The position numbers and the translations under genes were made by a program. Source: Gammaproteobacteria bacterium (GTDB taxonomy: Bacteria; Pseudomonadota; Gammaproteobacteria; Enterobacterales; Permianibacteraceae). Taken from it: 64,000 nt of DNA. The stretch covers positions 62,001 through 126,000 of the forward strand of contig JACPFT010000016.1 of NCBI GenBank assembly GCA_016182845.1. The letters are read 5' to 3'. The notes below the pieces were generated by a model, which ran no database searches, had not been told where the DNA came from, and was given only the letters and a program-made list of their open reading frames with translations. This document shows, piece after piece, positions 27,771 through 36,550 of this stretch (position 1 is the stretch's first letter; the number at the start of each line of letters is the position of its first letter).

Positions 27771-27851
27771 GTAGGTCGGGTTAGCGCAGCGTAACCCGAC
27801 ATGGTCCCGGATCTGTCGTCGGGTTACGCCCTCCGGGCTAACCCGACCTAC
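27771..27851. repeat. REP-type pair (GTAG-footed inverted hairpins), copy 1
   Basis: Two hairpins in inverted orientation, each with arms GTCGGGTTA/TAACCCGAC and each preceded at its outer foot by GTAG (read inward from both ends). This is the layout of REP elements mobilised by REP-associated tyrosine transposases (RAYT). A second, near-identical copy is at 42427-42516. It lies between the convergent outer-membrane protein gene and pmbA. Confidence 0.8.
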
Positions 27852-27875
27852 AGTTTGGTTGCTTGAAAAGCCGCC

Positions 27876-29234
27876 CTATTCCCCCGCCACCGTCATGCTG
27901 GGCAGCAGCATGGAGCCCGTCGCCACGGTCAGGCGCGGATCCCGGTCCGTGCCGATGGCGGCGATGTTGAGGAACATGTCCTTGAGATTACCGGCGATGG
28001 TGATTTCTTCCACCGGATATTGGATCTCGCCGTTCTCCACCCAGAAGCCGGCGGCGCCCCGGGAATAATCGCCGGTGACGATATTGACGCCCTGGCCCAT
28101 GACCTCGGTGACCAGGAGTCCCGAGCCCATGTCGCGCAGTAGCTCCGCCTGGCTCAGCCCGGAATCGGAGACGCGCAGATTGTGCACGCCGCCGGCATTG
28201 CCCGTGGTCTTGAGGCCTAGCTTGCGCGCCGAATAGGCGGACAAGACATAGCTCTCCAGGATGCCCTCGTGCACCAGATCGTGCTCGCGGGTCGCCACGC
28301 CCTCGCTGTCGAAGGCGGCACTGGCCAGGCCGCGTTTGATAAAAGGCATTTCCCGCAAGCTCAACCAGTCCGGGAAGACCGGCTGGCCCAGGGCGTCGAG
28401 CAGGAAGGAGGATTTGCGGTAGAGATTGCCGCCGCGGATGGCGTTGACGAAATGCCCCAGGATCCCGGCGGCGATATCCGGGGAAAACAGCACCGGGTAG
28501 CTGCCGGTCTTGAGCTTGCGCGGATTCAGGCGGCGCAGGGTGCGCTCGGCGGCCTTGCGGCCCACGGCATCCGGCGACTCCAGCTTGTCACCCTCCCGCG
28601 ACACCGTGTACCAGTAGTCCCGCTGCATGCCCTTTCCGTCCTCGCCGATCAAGACGCAGGACAGGGAATGGCGGCTGGAGGCATAGCCCTCCACGAAGCC
28701 GTGGCTGTTGCCGTAGACGCGCACGCCCCGGTGAGAGGACCAGCCGGCGCCCTCCGAGTTGGTGATGCGCGCATCGACGGAGCGCGCCGCGGACTCGCAG
28801 GCCAGGGCCCGCTCCAGGGCCTGTTCGGCGGTCAGGCCATAGGGGTGATCCAGCTCCAGATCCGGCAAGTCCGTCGCCATCAGCTCGGCATCGGCCAGGC
28901 CCGCGTAGGGATCCTCCGCCGTGTATTTCGCGATATCGCAGGCGGCACGCACCGCCGCGCGTATGGCATCGGGCGAGGTGTCGGAGGTGGAGGAGGAGCC
29001 CTTGCGCGTGCCCACGTAGACGGTGATGCCGAAACCGCCGTCGCGGTTGAATTCCACGGTCTCCACCTCGCCCAGGCGCACCTGGGCCGAGAGGCCGATT
29101 TCCTTGGAGACGCCCACCTCGGCGCTGGTGGCACCGAACTCCTTGGCCTCGGCGAGGATCTCGCGCACCAGGGATTTCAGGGCATTCAGCTCGGCGTGGA
29201 CATCCAGGGCATCGACGGGCAGGGATTCGGACAT
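27876..29234 (-). CDS. pmbA: TldE/PmbA subunit of the TldDE protease
   Basis: Partner of TldD in the heterodimeric TldDE metalloprotease (microcin maturation, CcdA degradation in E. coli). The 452 aa contain the family regions EFNRDGGFGITVYVGTRKGSSSTSD and NIVTGDYSRGAAGFWVENGEI, and lack the HExxxH zinc motif, as expected for the TldE half. I chose the ATG at 29234 (MSESLPVD). Confidence 0.95.
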   Translation of the reverse strand: MSESLPVDALDVHAELNALKSLVREILAEAKEFGATSAEVGVSKEIGLSAQVRLGEVETVEFNRDGGFGITVYVGTRKGSSSTSDTSPDAIRAAVRAACDIAKYTAEDPYAGLADAELMATDLPDLELDHPYGLTAEQALERALACESAARSVDARITNSEGAGWSSHRGVRVYGNSHGFVEGYASSRHSLSCVLIGEDGKGMQRDYWYTVSREGDKLESPDAVGRKAAERTLRRLNPRKLKTGSYPVLFSPDIAAGILGHFVNAIRGGNLYRKSSFLLDALGQPVFPDWLSLREMPFIKRGLASAAFDSEGVATREHDLVHEGILESYVLSAYSARKLGLKTTGNAGGVHNLRVSDSGLSQAELLRDMGSGLLVTEVMGQGVNIVTGDYSRGAAGFWVENGEIQYPVEEITIAGNLKDMFLNIAAIGTDRDPRLTVATGSMLLPSMTVAGE

Positions 29235-29340
29235 GATGGAAAAATCCGGTGAGAAGCAATGCCTTAGCATATCACGGCGGCGAGCCTAACCCCCGCACCG
29301 CCAACTGCTATGCTTTTAGGCTTTGGCCGTCATTCCATCC

Positions 29341-31464
29341 ATGAGCCCCATGAAGCCCTACGCCCGTGCAGCCCTCCTGTTCGTCCTGCCTTGCCTGCCG
29401 CTCGCCGCCGAGGAGCAGAGCGCCTTCGCCGAGCTGGACGAGCCGGGGGCCGAGATACCGGTGGTGCTCTCCGCCAGCCGCCTGAAGCAGCCGCAATCGG
29501 AGGCCCCCGCCTCGGTGACCGTCCTGGATCGGGAACTGCTGGAAGCCTCGGGCGTGCGCCGGCTGGTGGACGCGCTCAGGCTGGTGCCGGGCATGCAGGT
29601 GGGCTACGAGGAAGGCCATCAGCAAACGGTGAGCTACCATGGCATGGCCGACGAGAATTCCCGGCGCATGCAGGTCCTGGTCGACGGCCGCTCCATCTAC
29701 CAGCCCTTCCTGGCGCGCATCCTGTGGAACGATCTGCCCCTGGCCCTGGAGGATGTGGAACGCATCGAGGTCATTCGCGGCCCCAACAGCGCCCTCTACG
29801 GCGCCAATTCCTTCCTGGCCGTGGTCAATATCATCACCCGCCACCCGGCCGACCGGGTGGGCACGCGGCTCTCGGCCACCCAGGGCGGACGCGGCGTTCA
29901 AGACGACCTGCTCAGCCATGCCGCCGCCGGCGAGCGCCTGGACTGGCGCCTGAGCCTGGGCGCCCAGGCCGACAACGGCTTCGACCACCGGGCGGACGGG
30001 AGCACGCACCACGACGACAGCGAGGCCTATTTCGCCAACCTGAACCTAAGCTACGCCCTGTCCGACGCCGACCGGCTGCATCTGGCCGCCGGTCACAAGA
30101 CCGGAACCCACCAGATCAGCGGCTATGACGCGGCCGAGCTCTCGCCCTACCACGACAAGGACGTGGACAACGGCTTCCTGCAACTGCGCTGGCAGCACGA
30201 GGTCGGCGCCAGCCACGAATGGTATATCCAGGCCTCGGCCAGCCGCAGCGACACGGGCGAGGACTGGCGGACCTGCCAGCCCGGCCTGTTCTTCAGCGAC
30301 GAGTTGGCGACGCTGTACGACGCCGATGCGGCCTATACCGATCGCCTGCTGGCCGCCTTGAGCCGGGGCCGGCGCCCGCCCGAACCGCCGGCCGCCCTCG
30401 CCGCCCTGGCGGCGGCCACCCTGGCGCGTGCCCAGGTTCTGGGAGCGGTCCAGGCCTGCGGGGAGGTCAACCAGGACCTCGTGGAAAGCCGCGTCGACCT
30501 GGAGTTCCAGGACAGCCTGAGCCTGGGCCAGGGCTTGCGCCTGGTGAGCGGCGCCAACCTGCGCCGGGAAGCCGCCGACTCGGAAACCTATTTGGGCGGC
30601 CGGGTCGGCAACGACATCGCCCGGCTGTTCGGCAACCTGGAATGGCGCTTCGCCGAGGACTGGCTCGCCAACGCGGGCGCCACCTGGGAGCGGGACGAGC
30701 TGGTGGGCACCAGCCTCTCGCCGCGCCTGGGCCTGAATTGGCATTGGAGCGAGGCGCACAGCTTCCGCGCCGTCATCGCCCGAGCCACGCGCACGCCCGA
30801 TCTCTTCGAGGCCGAGGTGGACTGGCGTTATCGCGCCCGGGACTTGCAGCCTCCCGTCAATCCGGGCCGGACCGACGGGCGCTTCTTCGTCCGAACCACG
30901 GCCTTCGGCGATCTGTCCGAGGAGCGCATCCTGTCCCGGGAGCTGGGCTATTTCTACCGCCGCCCGGAGAGCGGCGTGGAAATCGATCTCAAGCTCTTCG
31001 ACGACAGGCTGAGCGATCTGCTGGAAGGCAACAACAATTTCGGCGACTTCCTGATCCGCAACGACGGCCGGGCGCGCCTGCGCGGCGGCGAGCTGCAAGT
31101 CTCCTGGCGGCCCGGCGAGGCCTGGCGCGCCTGGCTGACCTATGCCTACCTGGACATGGACGAGCTGAGCCTGGCGCGCAACCGGGTCACCGCGCCGGTG
31201 CACCAGGCCGGCGCCCTGCTGCACTACCGCTTCGCCGAGGGCTGGAGCCTGTCCGGCCACTACTACTGGCTGGACGAGTTCCTGCGCGCCCGCCACGAGG
31301 GCCTGGATCTGCGCCTGGCCCATGAACTGGATCTGGGCGGCGGCAAGGCGCTAAGCCTGGAGGCCGTGGCCACCGGCCGGCTGGACCGGGAGTATTTCTA
31401 TGACAGGGACAATAACTACGACCGGGACTGGACCGGTTTCCTGCGCCTGGCCCTGCATTTCTGA
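29341..31464 (+). CDS. TonB-dependent outer-membrane receptor
   Basis: Energised outer-membrane transporter, ligand unknown. The protein has about 707 aa with a signal peptide (ending PLAA-EEQ). The plug domain (about 30-160) includes VVLSASRLKQ, VLVDGRSIYQP and VERIEVIRGPNSALYGANSFLAVVNIIT; a 22-strand-type barrel follows, ending ALHF. An Ala-rich, probably helical insertion bounded by Cys312 and Cys373 interrupts the barrel. No ribosome-binding site clearly decides between ATG 29341 and 29350. It separates pmbA from darP, which are neighbours in E. coli. Confidence 0.88.
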   Translation: MSPMKPYARAALLFVLPCLPLAAEEQSAFAELDEPGAEIPVVLSASRLKQPQSEAPASVTVLDRELLEASGVRRLVDALRLVPGMQVGYEEGHQQTVSYHGMADENSRRMQVLVDGRSIYQPFLARILWNDLPLALEDVERIEVIRGPNSALYGANSFLAVVNIITRHPADRVGTRLSATQGGRGVQDDLLSHAAAGERLDWRLSLGAQADNGFDHRADGSTHHDDSEAYFANLNLSYALSDADRLHLAAGHKTGTHQISGYDAAELSPYHDKDVDNGFLQLRWQHEVGASHEWYIQASASRSDTGEDWRTCQPGLFFSDELATLYDADAAYTDRLLAALSRGRRPPEPPAALAALAAATLARAQVLGAVQACGEVNQDLVESRVDLEFQDSLSLGQGLRLVSGANLRREAADSETYLGGRVGNDIARLFGNLEWRFAEDWLANAGATWERDELVGTSLSPRLGLNWHWSEAHSFRAVIARATRTPDLFEAEVDWRYRARDLQPPVNPGRTDGRFFVRTTAFGDLSEERILSRELGYFYRRPESGVEIDLKLFDDRLSDLLEGNNNFGDFLIRNDGRARLRGGELQVSWRPGEAWRAWLTYAYLDMDELSLARNRVTAPVHQAGALLHYRFAEGWSLSGHYYWLDEFLRARHEGLDLRLAHELDLGGGKALSLEAVATGRLDREYFYDRDNNYDRDWTGFLRLALHF

Positions 31465-31492
31465 TGCCGGCTGGGGAGCACGGAGCCGGCCA

Positions 31493-31501
31493 TGCTAAAA
31501 T
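31493..31501 (+). promoter_or_regulatory. Extended -10 element upstream of darP
   Basis: TGC followed by TAAAAT fits an extended -10 promoter. The start point would be about 30 bases before the darP ATG. There is no good -35 match. Confidence 0.4.
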
Positions 31502-31538
31502 GTTCGTCTTTGTTGCTTTTTCTGGACCACTAGCCGCC

Positions 31539-32069
31539 ATGCGTGACGATTTTGCCGATCTGCCCGACCAGGACGAAGACGACTTCGGTCCCTCCAAATC
31601 CCAACGCAAGCGCGATGCCACCGCCGCCCAGAAGCTGGGCGAGGTCCTGGTGAGCCTGCCGGACAGCCAGTTCAAGCGCATGCCCCTGGAAGGCGATCTG
31701 AAGGACGCCCTGCTCCTGGCCCGGCGCATCAAGGACCACGAAGGCCGGCGCCGCCAGCTCCAGTACATCGGCAAGCTGATGCGTTCCACCGACACCTCGC
31801 CCATCCAGGAAGCCCTGGACAAGCTCATGGGCCAGTCGGCGAAGGAAACCGGCCTGCTGCATCTGTGCGAGCGCTGGCGCGAACGCCTGCTGGCCGAGGA
31901 CTCGGCCATGACCGAGCTCCTGGCCAGCTATCCCCAAGCCGATGTCCAGCAGCTGCGTCAGCTGGTGCGCCTGGCCCACAAGGAAGCCGAGCAAGGCCAA
32001 CCGCCCAAGTCCAGCCGCCTGCTGTTCAAGCTGCTGCGAGACGTGGTGGGCTCGGCCGGCGCCGAATAG
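31539..32069 (+). CDS. darP: Ribosome-associated protein DarP (YjgA, DUF615)
   Basis: Assists late assembly of the 50S subunit. The 176 aa are highly charged and helical, with KSQRKRDATAAQKLGEVLVSL, a conserved KRMPLEGDLKDALLLARRI and RRRQLQYIGKLMR. ATG 31539 gives the canonical MRDDF start; the longer open frame upstream would add a hydrophobic stretch not in the family. Confidence 0.93.
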   Translation: MRDDFADLPDQDEDDFGPSKSQRKRDATAAQKLGEVLVSLPDSQFKRMPLEGDLKDALLLARRIKDHEGRRRQLQYIGKLMRSTDTSPIQEALDKLMGQSAKETGLLHLCERWRERLLAEDSAMTELLASYPQADVQQLRQLVRLAHKEAEQGQPPKSSRLLFKLLRDVVGSAGAE

Positions 32070-32089
32070 GCCCGGCCTTACGCCCCCGC

Positions 32090-33163
32090 CTAATCCGCCA
32101 CCACCACCCGGTTCCGCCCCTGGCTCTTGGCCTGGTACAAGGCCCCGTCGGCGCGGCGCAGCAGGGCCGGTACATCGGCGTCTGCCTCCGACAGTTCGGC
32201 CAGACCCATGCTGACCGTGTAGCGCAACTCGCCCCGCGCCGAAGGCAAGACCGCCTCCTCCACCGCGCGACGCAGGCGCTCCAAGGCCTCCAGGGCCTGG
32301 GCCTGGTCGGCGTGGACCAGGAGCACGCCGAACTCCTCGCCCCCCAACCGTCCGAAATAATCCTGCTCGCGCAGGACATTGCGCCCGCATTCGGCGAAGT
32401 GCACCAGGACCCAATCGCCCACCGCATGCCCGTGGCGGTCGTTGATGGCCTTGAAGTGATCCAGGTCCAGCATGGCGAAACTGAGCGGCTGGCCATAGCG
32501 CCGGCTGCGGGAGAACTCCGCCTCCATCAGGCTCAGGAACTGGCGCCGGTTGTAGAGCTGGGTCAGGCCATCGCGCGTGGCCTGGTGCTCCAGACGCCGC
32601 TCCAGGACGTATTCCTGGCGGCTCAGGCGTTGCAGGAACCAACCGAAGACCAGTTGCAGGCCGAACATGGAAACCAGGAAGACATTAGCATTGAGCATGA
32701 GCTTGGCGGGCACGCCGGCATAGGCCATGACCAGGTTGGGCAGGACCAGGCAGGCCAGGCAGCTCAGGACGTAGATGCGCCACAGCGGCGCGAAGGCGGT
32801 CATGGCCATGCCGGTCAAGAGCAGGCCGGGCAGGCCGTAAAGAAAACCCAGCTCCAGCCAGGACAGGAGGATGGACACCGCCATGACACCCAGCCACTGA
32901 GTCAGGGGCATGAGCAGGAACAGCCAGGCGCGCAGGCGCCGCACATAGCTCAGGGCCAGGAGGCCGCCGGCCACGGCGCCGAAGCCCAGGCGCAGGTAAA
33001 AAGCCTGGATGGGCACGCCCGGATCGACGAAGCGGTCCCAGAAGCCGAACAGCGGCGTGCCCAGGGCCGCCACCGCCAGGAAGACCCGCAAGAGCGGCAG
33101 GGAGCGCTCCAGGCGCAAGGCCTCGAAACCCTCCAGCTCCTCCGCTTTCCAGCCCTCGACCAT
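32090..33163 (-). CDS. Membrane-bound diguanylate cyclase (GGDEF)
   Basis: Makes cyclic-di-GMP. The 357 aa have about five to six membrane helices (residues 30-180) with no recognised sensor domain, a short linker, then a GGDEF domain (about 195-355) with DGLTQLYNRRQF, DLDHFKAINDRHGH and the active-site loop RLGGEEFGVLL. An RxxD inhibitory site (REQD) lies five residues before GGEEF, so product feedback is likely. ATG 33163 has GGGAGG just upstream. It sits between the convergent darP and tldD. Confidence 0.9.
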   Translation of the reverse strand: MVEGWKAEELEGFEALRLERSLPLLRVFLAVAALGTPLFGFWDRFVDPGVPIQAFYLRLGFGAVAGGLLALSYVRRLRAWLFLLMPLTQWLGVMAVSILLSWLELGFLYGLPGLLLTGMAMTAFAPLWRIYVLSCLACLVLPNLVMAYAGVPAKLMLNANVFLVSMFGLQLVFGWFLQRLSRQEYVLERRLEHQATRDGLTQLYNRRQFLSLMEAEFSRSRRYGQPLSFAMLDLDHFKAINDRHGHAVGDWVLVHFAECGRNVLREQDYFGRLGGEEFGVLLVHADQAQALEALERLRRAVEEAVLPSARGELRYTVSMGLAELSEADADVPALLRRADGALYQAKSQGRNRVVVAD

Positions 33164-33227
33164 GGCGCCTCCCGCTTGGCTCGCCCGTTTAAGCATAGGC
33201 GATGCCAGGAAGAGGGGTGCGAGCGCG

Positions 33228-34667
33228 CTAGGCTGTCCCGCCCACGGTGATCTCGTCGATCAACAGGGTCGGCTGGCCCACGCCCACGGGCACGGACTGG
33301 CCGTCCTTGCCGCAGACGCCCACGCCCTCGTCGAGCTTGAGATCGTTGCCGAGCATGGAAATGCGCGTCATGACTTCCGGGCCGTTGCCGATCAGGGTCG
33401 CGCCCTTGACCGGCGCGGTGATCCGGCCGTCCTCGATGAGATAGGCCTCGGAGGTGGAAAACACGAACTTGCCGCTGGTGATGTCCACCTGGCCGCCGCC
33501 GAAGTTCGGGGCGTAGATCCCGCGCTTCACCGAGCGGATGATCTCTTCCGGATCGTGAGACCCGGCCAGCATATAGGTGTTGGTCATACGCGGCATGGGC
33601 AGATGGGCATAGGACTCGCGTCGGCCGTTGCCGGTGGAGCGCCCGCCCATGAGCCGGGCGTTGCGCTTGTCCTGCATATAGCCGCGCAAGACGCCGTTTT
33701 CGATGAGCACGGTGTTCTCGGTGGGCGTGCCCTCGTCGTCGATGCTCAGGGAGCCGCGCCGTCCGGCCAAGGTGCCGTCGTCCACCACCGACACCAGGGG
33801 CGAGGCCACGCGCTGGCCGATGCGCCCGGAGAAAGCGGAGGTGCCCTTGCGGTTGAAATCCCCCTCCAGGCCGTGGCCCACGGCCTCGTGCAGCAGCACG
33901 CCCGGCCAGCCGGGACCCAGGACCACGGGCATGTTGCCGGCCGGCGCAGCGACGGCCTCCAGGTTCACCAGGGCCTGGCGTACCGCCTCGCGGGCATAGG
34001 CGAGACCCCGGCCGCTGTCCAGGAACATGCGGTAATCGCCGCGCCCGCCACCGCCCGAGGCGCCGCGCTCGCGGCGGCCGTTGTGCTCGGCGATCACCGA
34101 GACATTGAGACGCACCAGGGGCCGAATGTCCGCAGCGAAGGTGCCGTCGGTCGCCGCCACCATGACCACCTCGTAGACCCCGGAGATGGACACCATGACC
34201 TGGCTCACGCGCGGGTCGATGCGCCGTGCCTCGGCATCGACCTGGTGCAAGAGGGCGATCTTGTCCGCTTCGGACAGGGAGCCCAGGGGATCGGTAGCCG
34301 GGTACAGGGAGGTCACGGCACGCGGACTGCCCAGGGCCAGGCTGCCCGACTCGCCGTGACGGGCGATGGAACGGGCCGCGCCCGCCGCCTGCTCCAGGGC
34401 CGGCAGGACCAGGTCCTCGGAATAGGCGAACCCGGTCTTCTCCCCGCTCATGGCGCGCACACCCACGCCGCGCGCCACGTTGAAGCTGCCTTCCTTGACG
34501 ATGCCGTCCTCCAGGGCCCAGGACTCGTGGCGGCTGGACTGGAAATAGAGATCGGCGCTGTCGATGGCCCCGCCCATCAACCCGCCCAGGAGGCGGGACA
34601 GATCGGATTCTGCGAGGCCGACGGGGCTGAGAAACAAATCCCGGGCGGTGGTCAAGGCGTTGTGCAT
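33228..34667 (-). CDS. tldD: Metalloprotease TldD
   Basis: Catalytic half of the TldDE protease, 479 aa (E. coli 481). The zinc motif HEAVGH lies at residues 260-265 in [18 protein letters not shown]. The partner pmbA is at 27876-29234, unlinked in transcription. The start is the [12 protein letters not shown] methionine at 34667; the frame stays open far upstream, through the repeat element, but that extension resembles no protein I recognise. Confidence 0.96.
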   Translation of the reverse strand: MHNALTTARDLFLSPVGLAESDLSRLLGGLMGGAIDSADLYFQSSRHESWALEDGIVKEGSFNVARGVGVRAMSGEKTGFAYSEDLVLPALEQAAGAARSIARHGESGSLALGSPRAVTSLYPATDPLGSLSEADKIALLHQVDAEARRIDPRVSQVMVSISGVYEVVMVAATDGTFAADIRPLVRLNVSVIAEHNGRRERGASGGGGRGDYRMFLDSGRGLAYAREAVRQALVNLEAVAAPAGNMPVVLGPGWPGVLLHEAVGHGLEGDFNRKGTSAFSGRIGQRVASPLVSVVDDGTLAGRRGSLSIDDEGTPTENTVLIENGVLRGYMQDKRNARLMGGRSTGNGRRESYAHLPMPRMTNTYMLAGSHDPEEIIRSVKRGIYAPNFGGGQVDITSGKFVFSTSEAYLIEDGRITAPVKGATLIGNGPEVMTRISMLGNDLKLDEGVGVCGKDGQSVPVGVGQPTLLIDEITVGGTA

Positions 34668-34711
34668 GGAAGACTCTGTGCGTTCAGGTAGGTAGACAGT
34701 GTAACCGGCCC

Positions 34712-34896
34712 TTAGGAGGCGGGCGGAAATAAGTTGGACAAGATGGCGCCCGGATTTGGGTCGGATTGGGTTGTGGCGATTGAGCAAAACCGCAGGCGTA
34801 GCAGGGCTACGTCGAGGATTTTGCGATTGAGACACGGCCCAAGGCGGCCTGAAGCCGGGATGCAAGATGGACAAGTTATTTCCGCCCGCCTCCTTA
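34712..34896. mobile_element. MITE-like element with 22-bp inverted ends and TTA duplication
   Basis: The ends GGAGGCGGGCGGAAATAAGTTG (34715-34736) and 34872-34893 are inverted copies with one mismatch. TTA flanks both sides (34712-34714 and 34894-34896). The 179-bp interior has no coding capacity. It contains two direct copies of GCGATTGAG (34777-34785, 34823-34831) around a GTAGC-AGG-GCTAC hairpin, so the single strand would fold into a long hairpin. No transposase is nearby. I cannot assign a parent family. Confidence 0.7.
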
Positions 34897-35159
34897 GCCA
34901 TGAGCGCCAAGAACCCGTGTGATTTCCCCCCCACCCCTGGGCCGAGACGCCCGGCCGCCGGCTCGGCTCCCCGCGACAAGCCGACACGAACGCCGTTAAT
35001 GAATATCCCCCTGTCATCAAGTTTTACAATGCCGTCGCCGCCTAATTGCGCTAACGCATCATTTTCAATGAGATACAAACTTGGAATTGCATTTGCATCG
35101 CAAGTTTCAGCCAACAGGCTGCACAACTCGAACACGTCCCTACGGACAAGGAGCTTTCC
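34897..35159. other. AT-richer intergenic region upstream of the PEP-CTERM gene
   Basis: No supported gene. From about 34995 to 35130 composition is clearly more AT-rich than the surroundings. AACTTG (35089-35094) and CAAGTT (35100-35112 region) form a small inverted repeat around GCATTTGCAT. A promoter for the downstream gene is probable here but I cannot fix its boxes. AAGGAG precedes the next ATG by six bases. Confidence 0.4.
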
Positions 35160-35669
35160 ATGAACAAGTGGTTATCTTCCCTGTTGAAGTTTGTCTTTAT
35201 GGCCAGCCTCGCCGGCTCCGCCCAGGCCCTGGTGATCGACCCCTCCACCGGCGCCGCAGGCTCTGGATTTTGGGACGAAGGCCCGGGTGACTACATTGCC
35301 TATGATTTCTTCGGCGGCCCCGACACCACCCTGTTCATCACCCTGTCCGGCGCCTCCACCCTGGATATCATCGTCGACGACTGTTGCATCGCCGGCGACA
35401 TGTTCGGCGTGGAAATCGACGGCGTGCTGTTCAGCTGGACCAGCGAGGGCTTCATCGCCGGCCTTTACCATGCCGTCCTCGACGACCTGATGCTCTCGGC
35501 GGGCAGCCACACCATCCGCCTGCTGGTCACCGCCGATTGCTGCGGCTCCGGCGGCATGTCCTGGTTCGTCTCGGAAGCCACCGCGGTCCCGGCCCCGGCC
35601 GGCCTGGCCATCCTGAGCGCAGGGCTCTTCGGCCTGGGCGGTCTGCGCCGCCGCCTGCGCCAGCAATAA
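35160..35669 (+). CDS. PEP-CTERM-type secreted protein (VPAPA variant)
   Basis: Exported protein of 169 aa with an N-terminal signal peptide (cleaved near AQA-LVID), a beta-rich Gly/Asp/Cys body with two CC pairs ([15 protein letters not shown]), and a C-terminal sorting tail: VPAPAG, a hydrophobic helix and a basic end (RRRLRQQ). That tail is the layout of PEP-CTERM substrates cut by exosortase, here with PAP instead of PEP. The function of the body is unknown. It lies on the opposite strand inside the otherwise conserved yhdP-tldD neighbourhood. Confidence 0.82.
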   Translation: MNKWLSSLLKFVFMASLAGSAQALVIDPSTGAAGSGFWDEGPGDYIAYDFFGGPDTTLFITLSGASTLDIIVDDCCIAGDMFGVEIDGVLFSWTSEGFIAGLYHAVLDDLMLSAGSHTIRLLVTADCCGSGGMSWFVSEATAVPAPAGLAILSAGLFGLGGLRRRLRQQ

Positions 35670-35694
35670 GCCTGATGCCCCTAGACAAAACCCC

Positions 35695-35724
35695 AAAACC
35701 CCGCACGAGCGGGGTTTTGCTTTT
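35695..35724 (+). terminator. Terminator of the PEP-CTERM gene
   Basis: AAAACCCCGC-ACGA-GCGGGGTTTT (35695-35718) followed by GCTTTT. The symmetric A and T runs mean it may also stop the convergent nit transcript. Confidence 0.88.
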
Positions 35725-35740
35725 CTGGGCGGGGCCAGGC

Positions 35741-36550
35741 TTACAACCGCCTATGCTCCAAACAAGGGATTGCCTCGCGCCGCCGCCGAATCTCCTCGCT
35801 GTCGATCTCGGCGAAAAGCACGCCCGTGCTCTCAGGTTTCTCCGCGAGGATCTCCCCCCAAGGGCCGACAGCCAGGGAATGACCGTAAGTCAGGCGGCCG
35901 CCGTCGTGTTCGCCGGTCTGCGCCGGAGCGAGGACATAGCAGAGGTTTTCGATGGCGCGGGCGCGCAGCAGGCTGTGCCAATGGGCCTGGCCGGTGGGCT
36001 GGGTGAAGGCGGAGGGGATGCTAAAAACCTCGGCGCCCTGGGCGACGAGGGCGCGGTAGAGTTCGGGGAAGCGCAGGTCGTAGCAGACCGACAGGCCGAT
36101 GCGGCCGACGGGGGTATCGACGCAGACCGGCTCGGTGCCGGGCACGACCGTTGCCGATTCCCGGTAGACCTCGGCGCCGGCGCGCAGGCTCACGTCGAAG
36201 AGATGGATCTTGCGGTAGCGGGCCACTTCCCGGCCCGCCGCGTCGTAGACCGGGCAGGCGTTGTACACCCGATCGGGCTCCGGGCTTTGCTCGGGGATGG
36301 TGCCGGCCACCAGCCAGAGTCCCAGGCGCGCGGCCTCGCCGGCCAGGAAGTCCTGGATCGGCCCGCTGCCCGCCGCTTCGGCCAGGGCCAGTTTGTCCCG
36401 ATCGCTGCGGCCCATGACGGCGGCATTCTCCGGCAGAAGGACGAGTTCGGCGCCGCCGGCCTTGGCCTCGGCGAGGGCGGCGCGCAGGAATTCACGGTTG
36501 GCCGGCCAGTCGGCGCGGCCGCTCATCTGCACCAGGGCGATTCGGCTCAT
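35741..36550 (-). CDS. Nitrilase-superfamily amidase (Nit1-like, probable deaminated-glutathione amidase)
   Basis: Carbon-nitrogen hydrolase of 269 aa. The catalytic Glu-Lys-Cys triad is seen in [16 protein letters not shown] and [13 protein letters not shown]. The residues around the triad resemble Nit1/YbeM-type proteins, which repair deaminated glutathione; that assignment is inference. The start overlaps the yhdP stop (ATGA), so the two are translationally coupled. Confidence 0.88.
   Translation of the reverse strand: MSRIALVQMSGRADWPANREFLRAALAEAKAGGAELVLLPENAAVMGRSDRDKLALAEAAGSGPIQDFLAGEAARLGLWLVAGTIPEQSPEPDRVYNACPVYDAAGREVARYRKIHLFDVSLRAGAEVYRESATVVPGTEPVCVDTPVGRIGLSVCYDLRFPELYRALVAQGAEVFSIPSAFTQPTGQAHWHSLLRARAIENLCYVLAPAQTGEHDGGRLTYGHSLAVGPWGEILAEKPESTGVLFAEIDSEEIRRRREAIPCLEHRRL

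Noticed and set aside
31865-34691. Two long plus-strand open frames across the diguanylate cyclase and tldD
   Set aside because: Both run antisense to clear genes and consist of low-information His/Gln/Gly-rich sequence.
33228-35135. Reading frame extending tldD by about 155 codons at the N-terminus
   Set aside because: TldD homologues begin at the 34667 ATG; the extension crosses the MITE-like element and encodes no recognised domain. The outermost part could be a gene remnant but nothing supports it.
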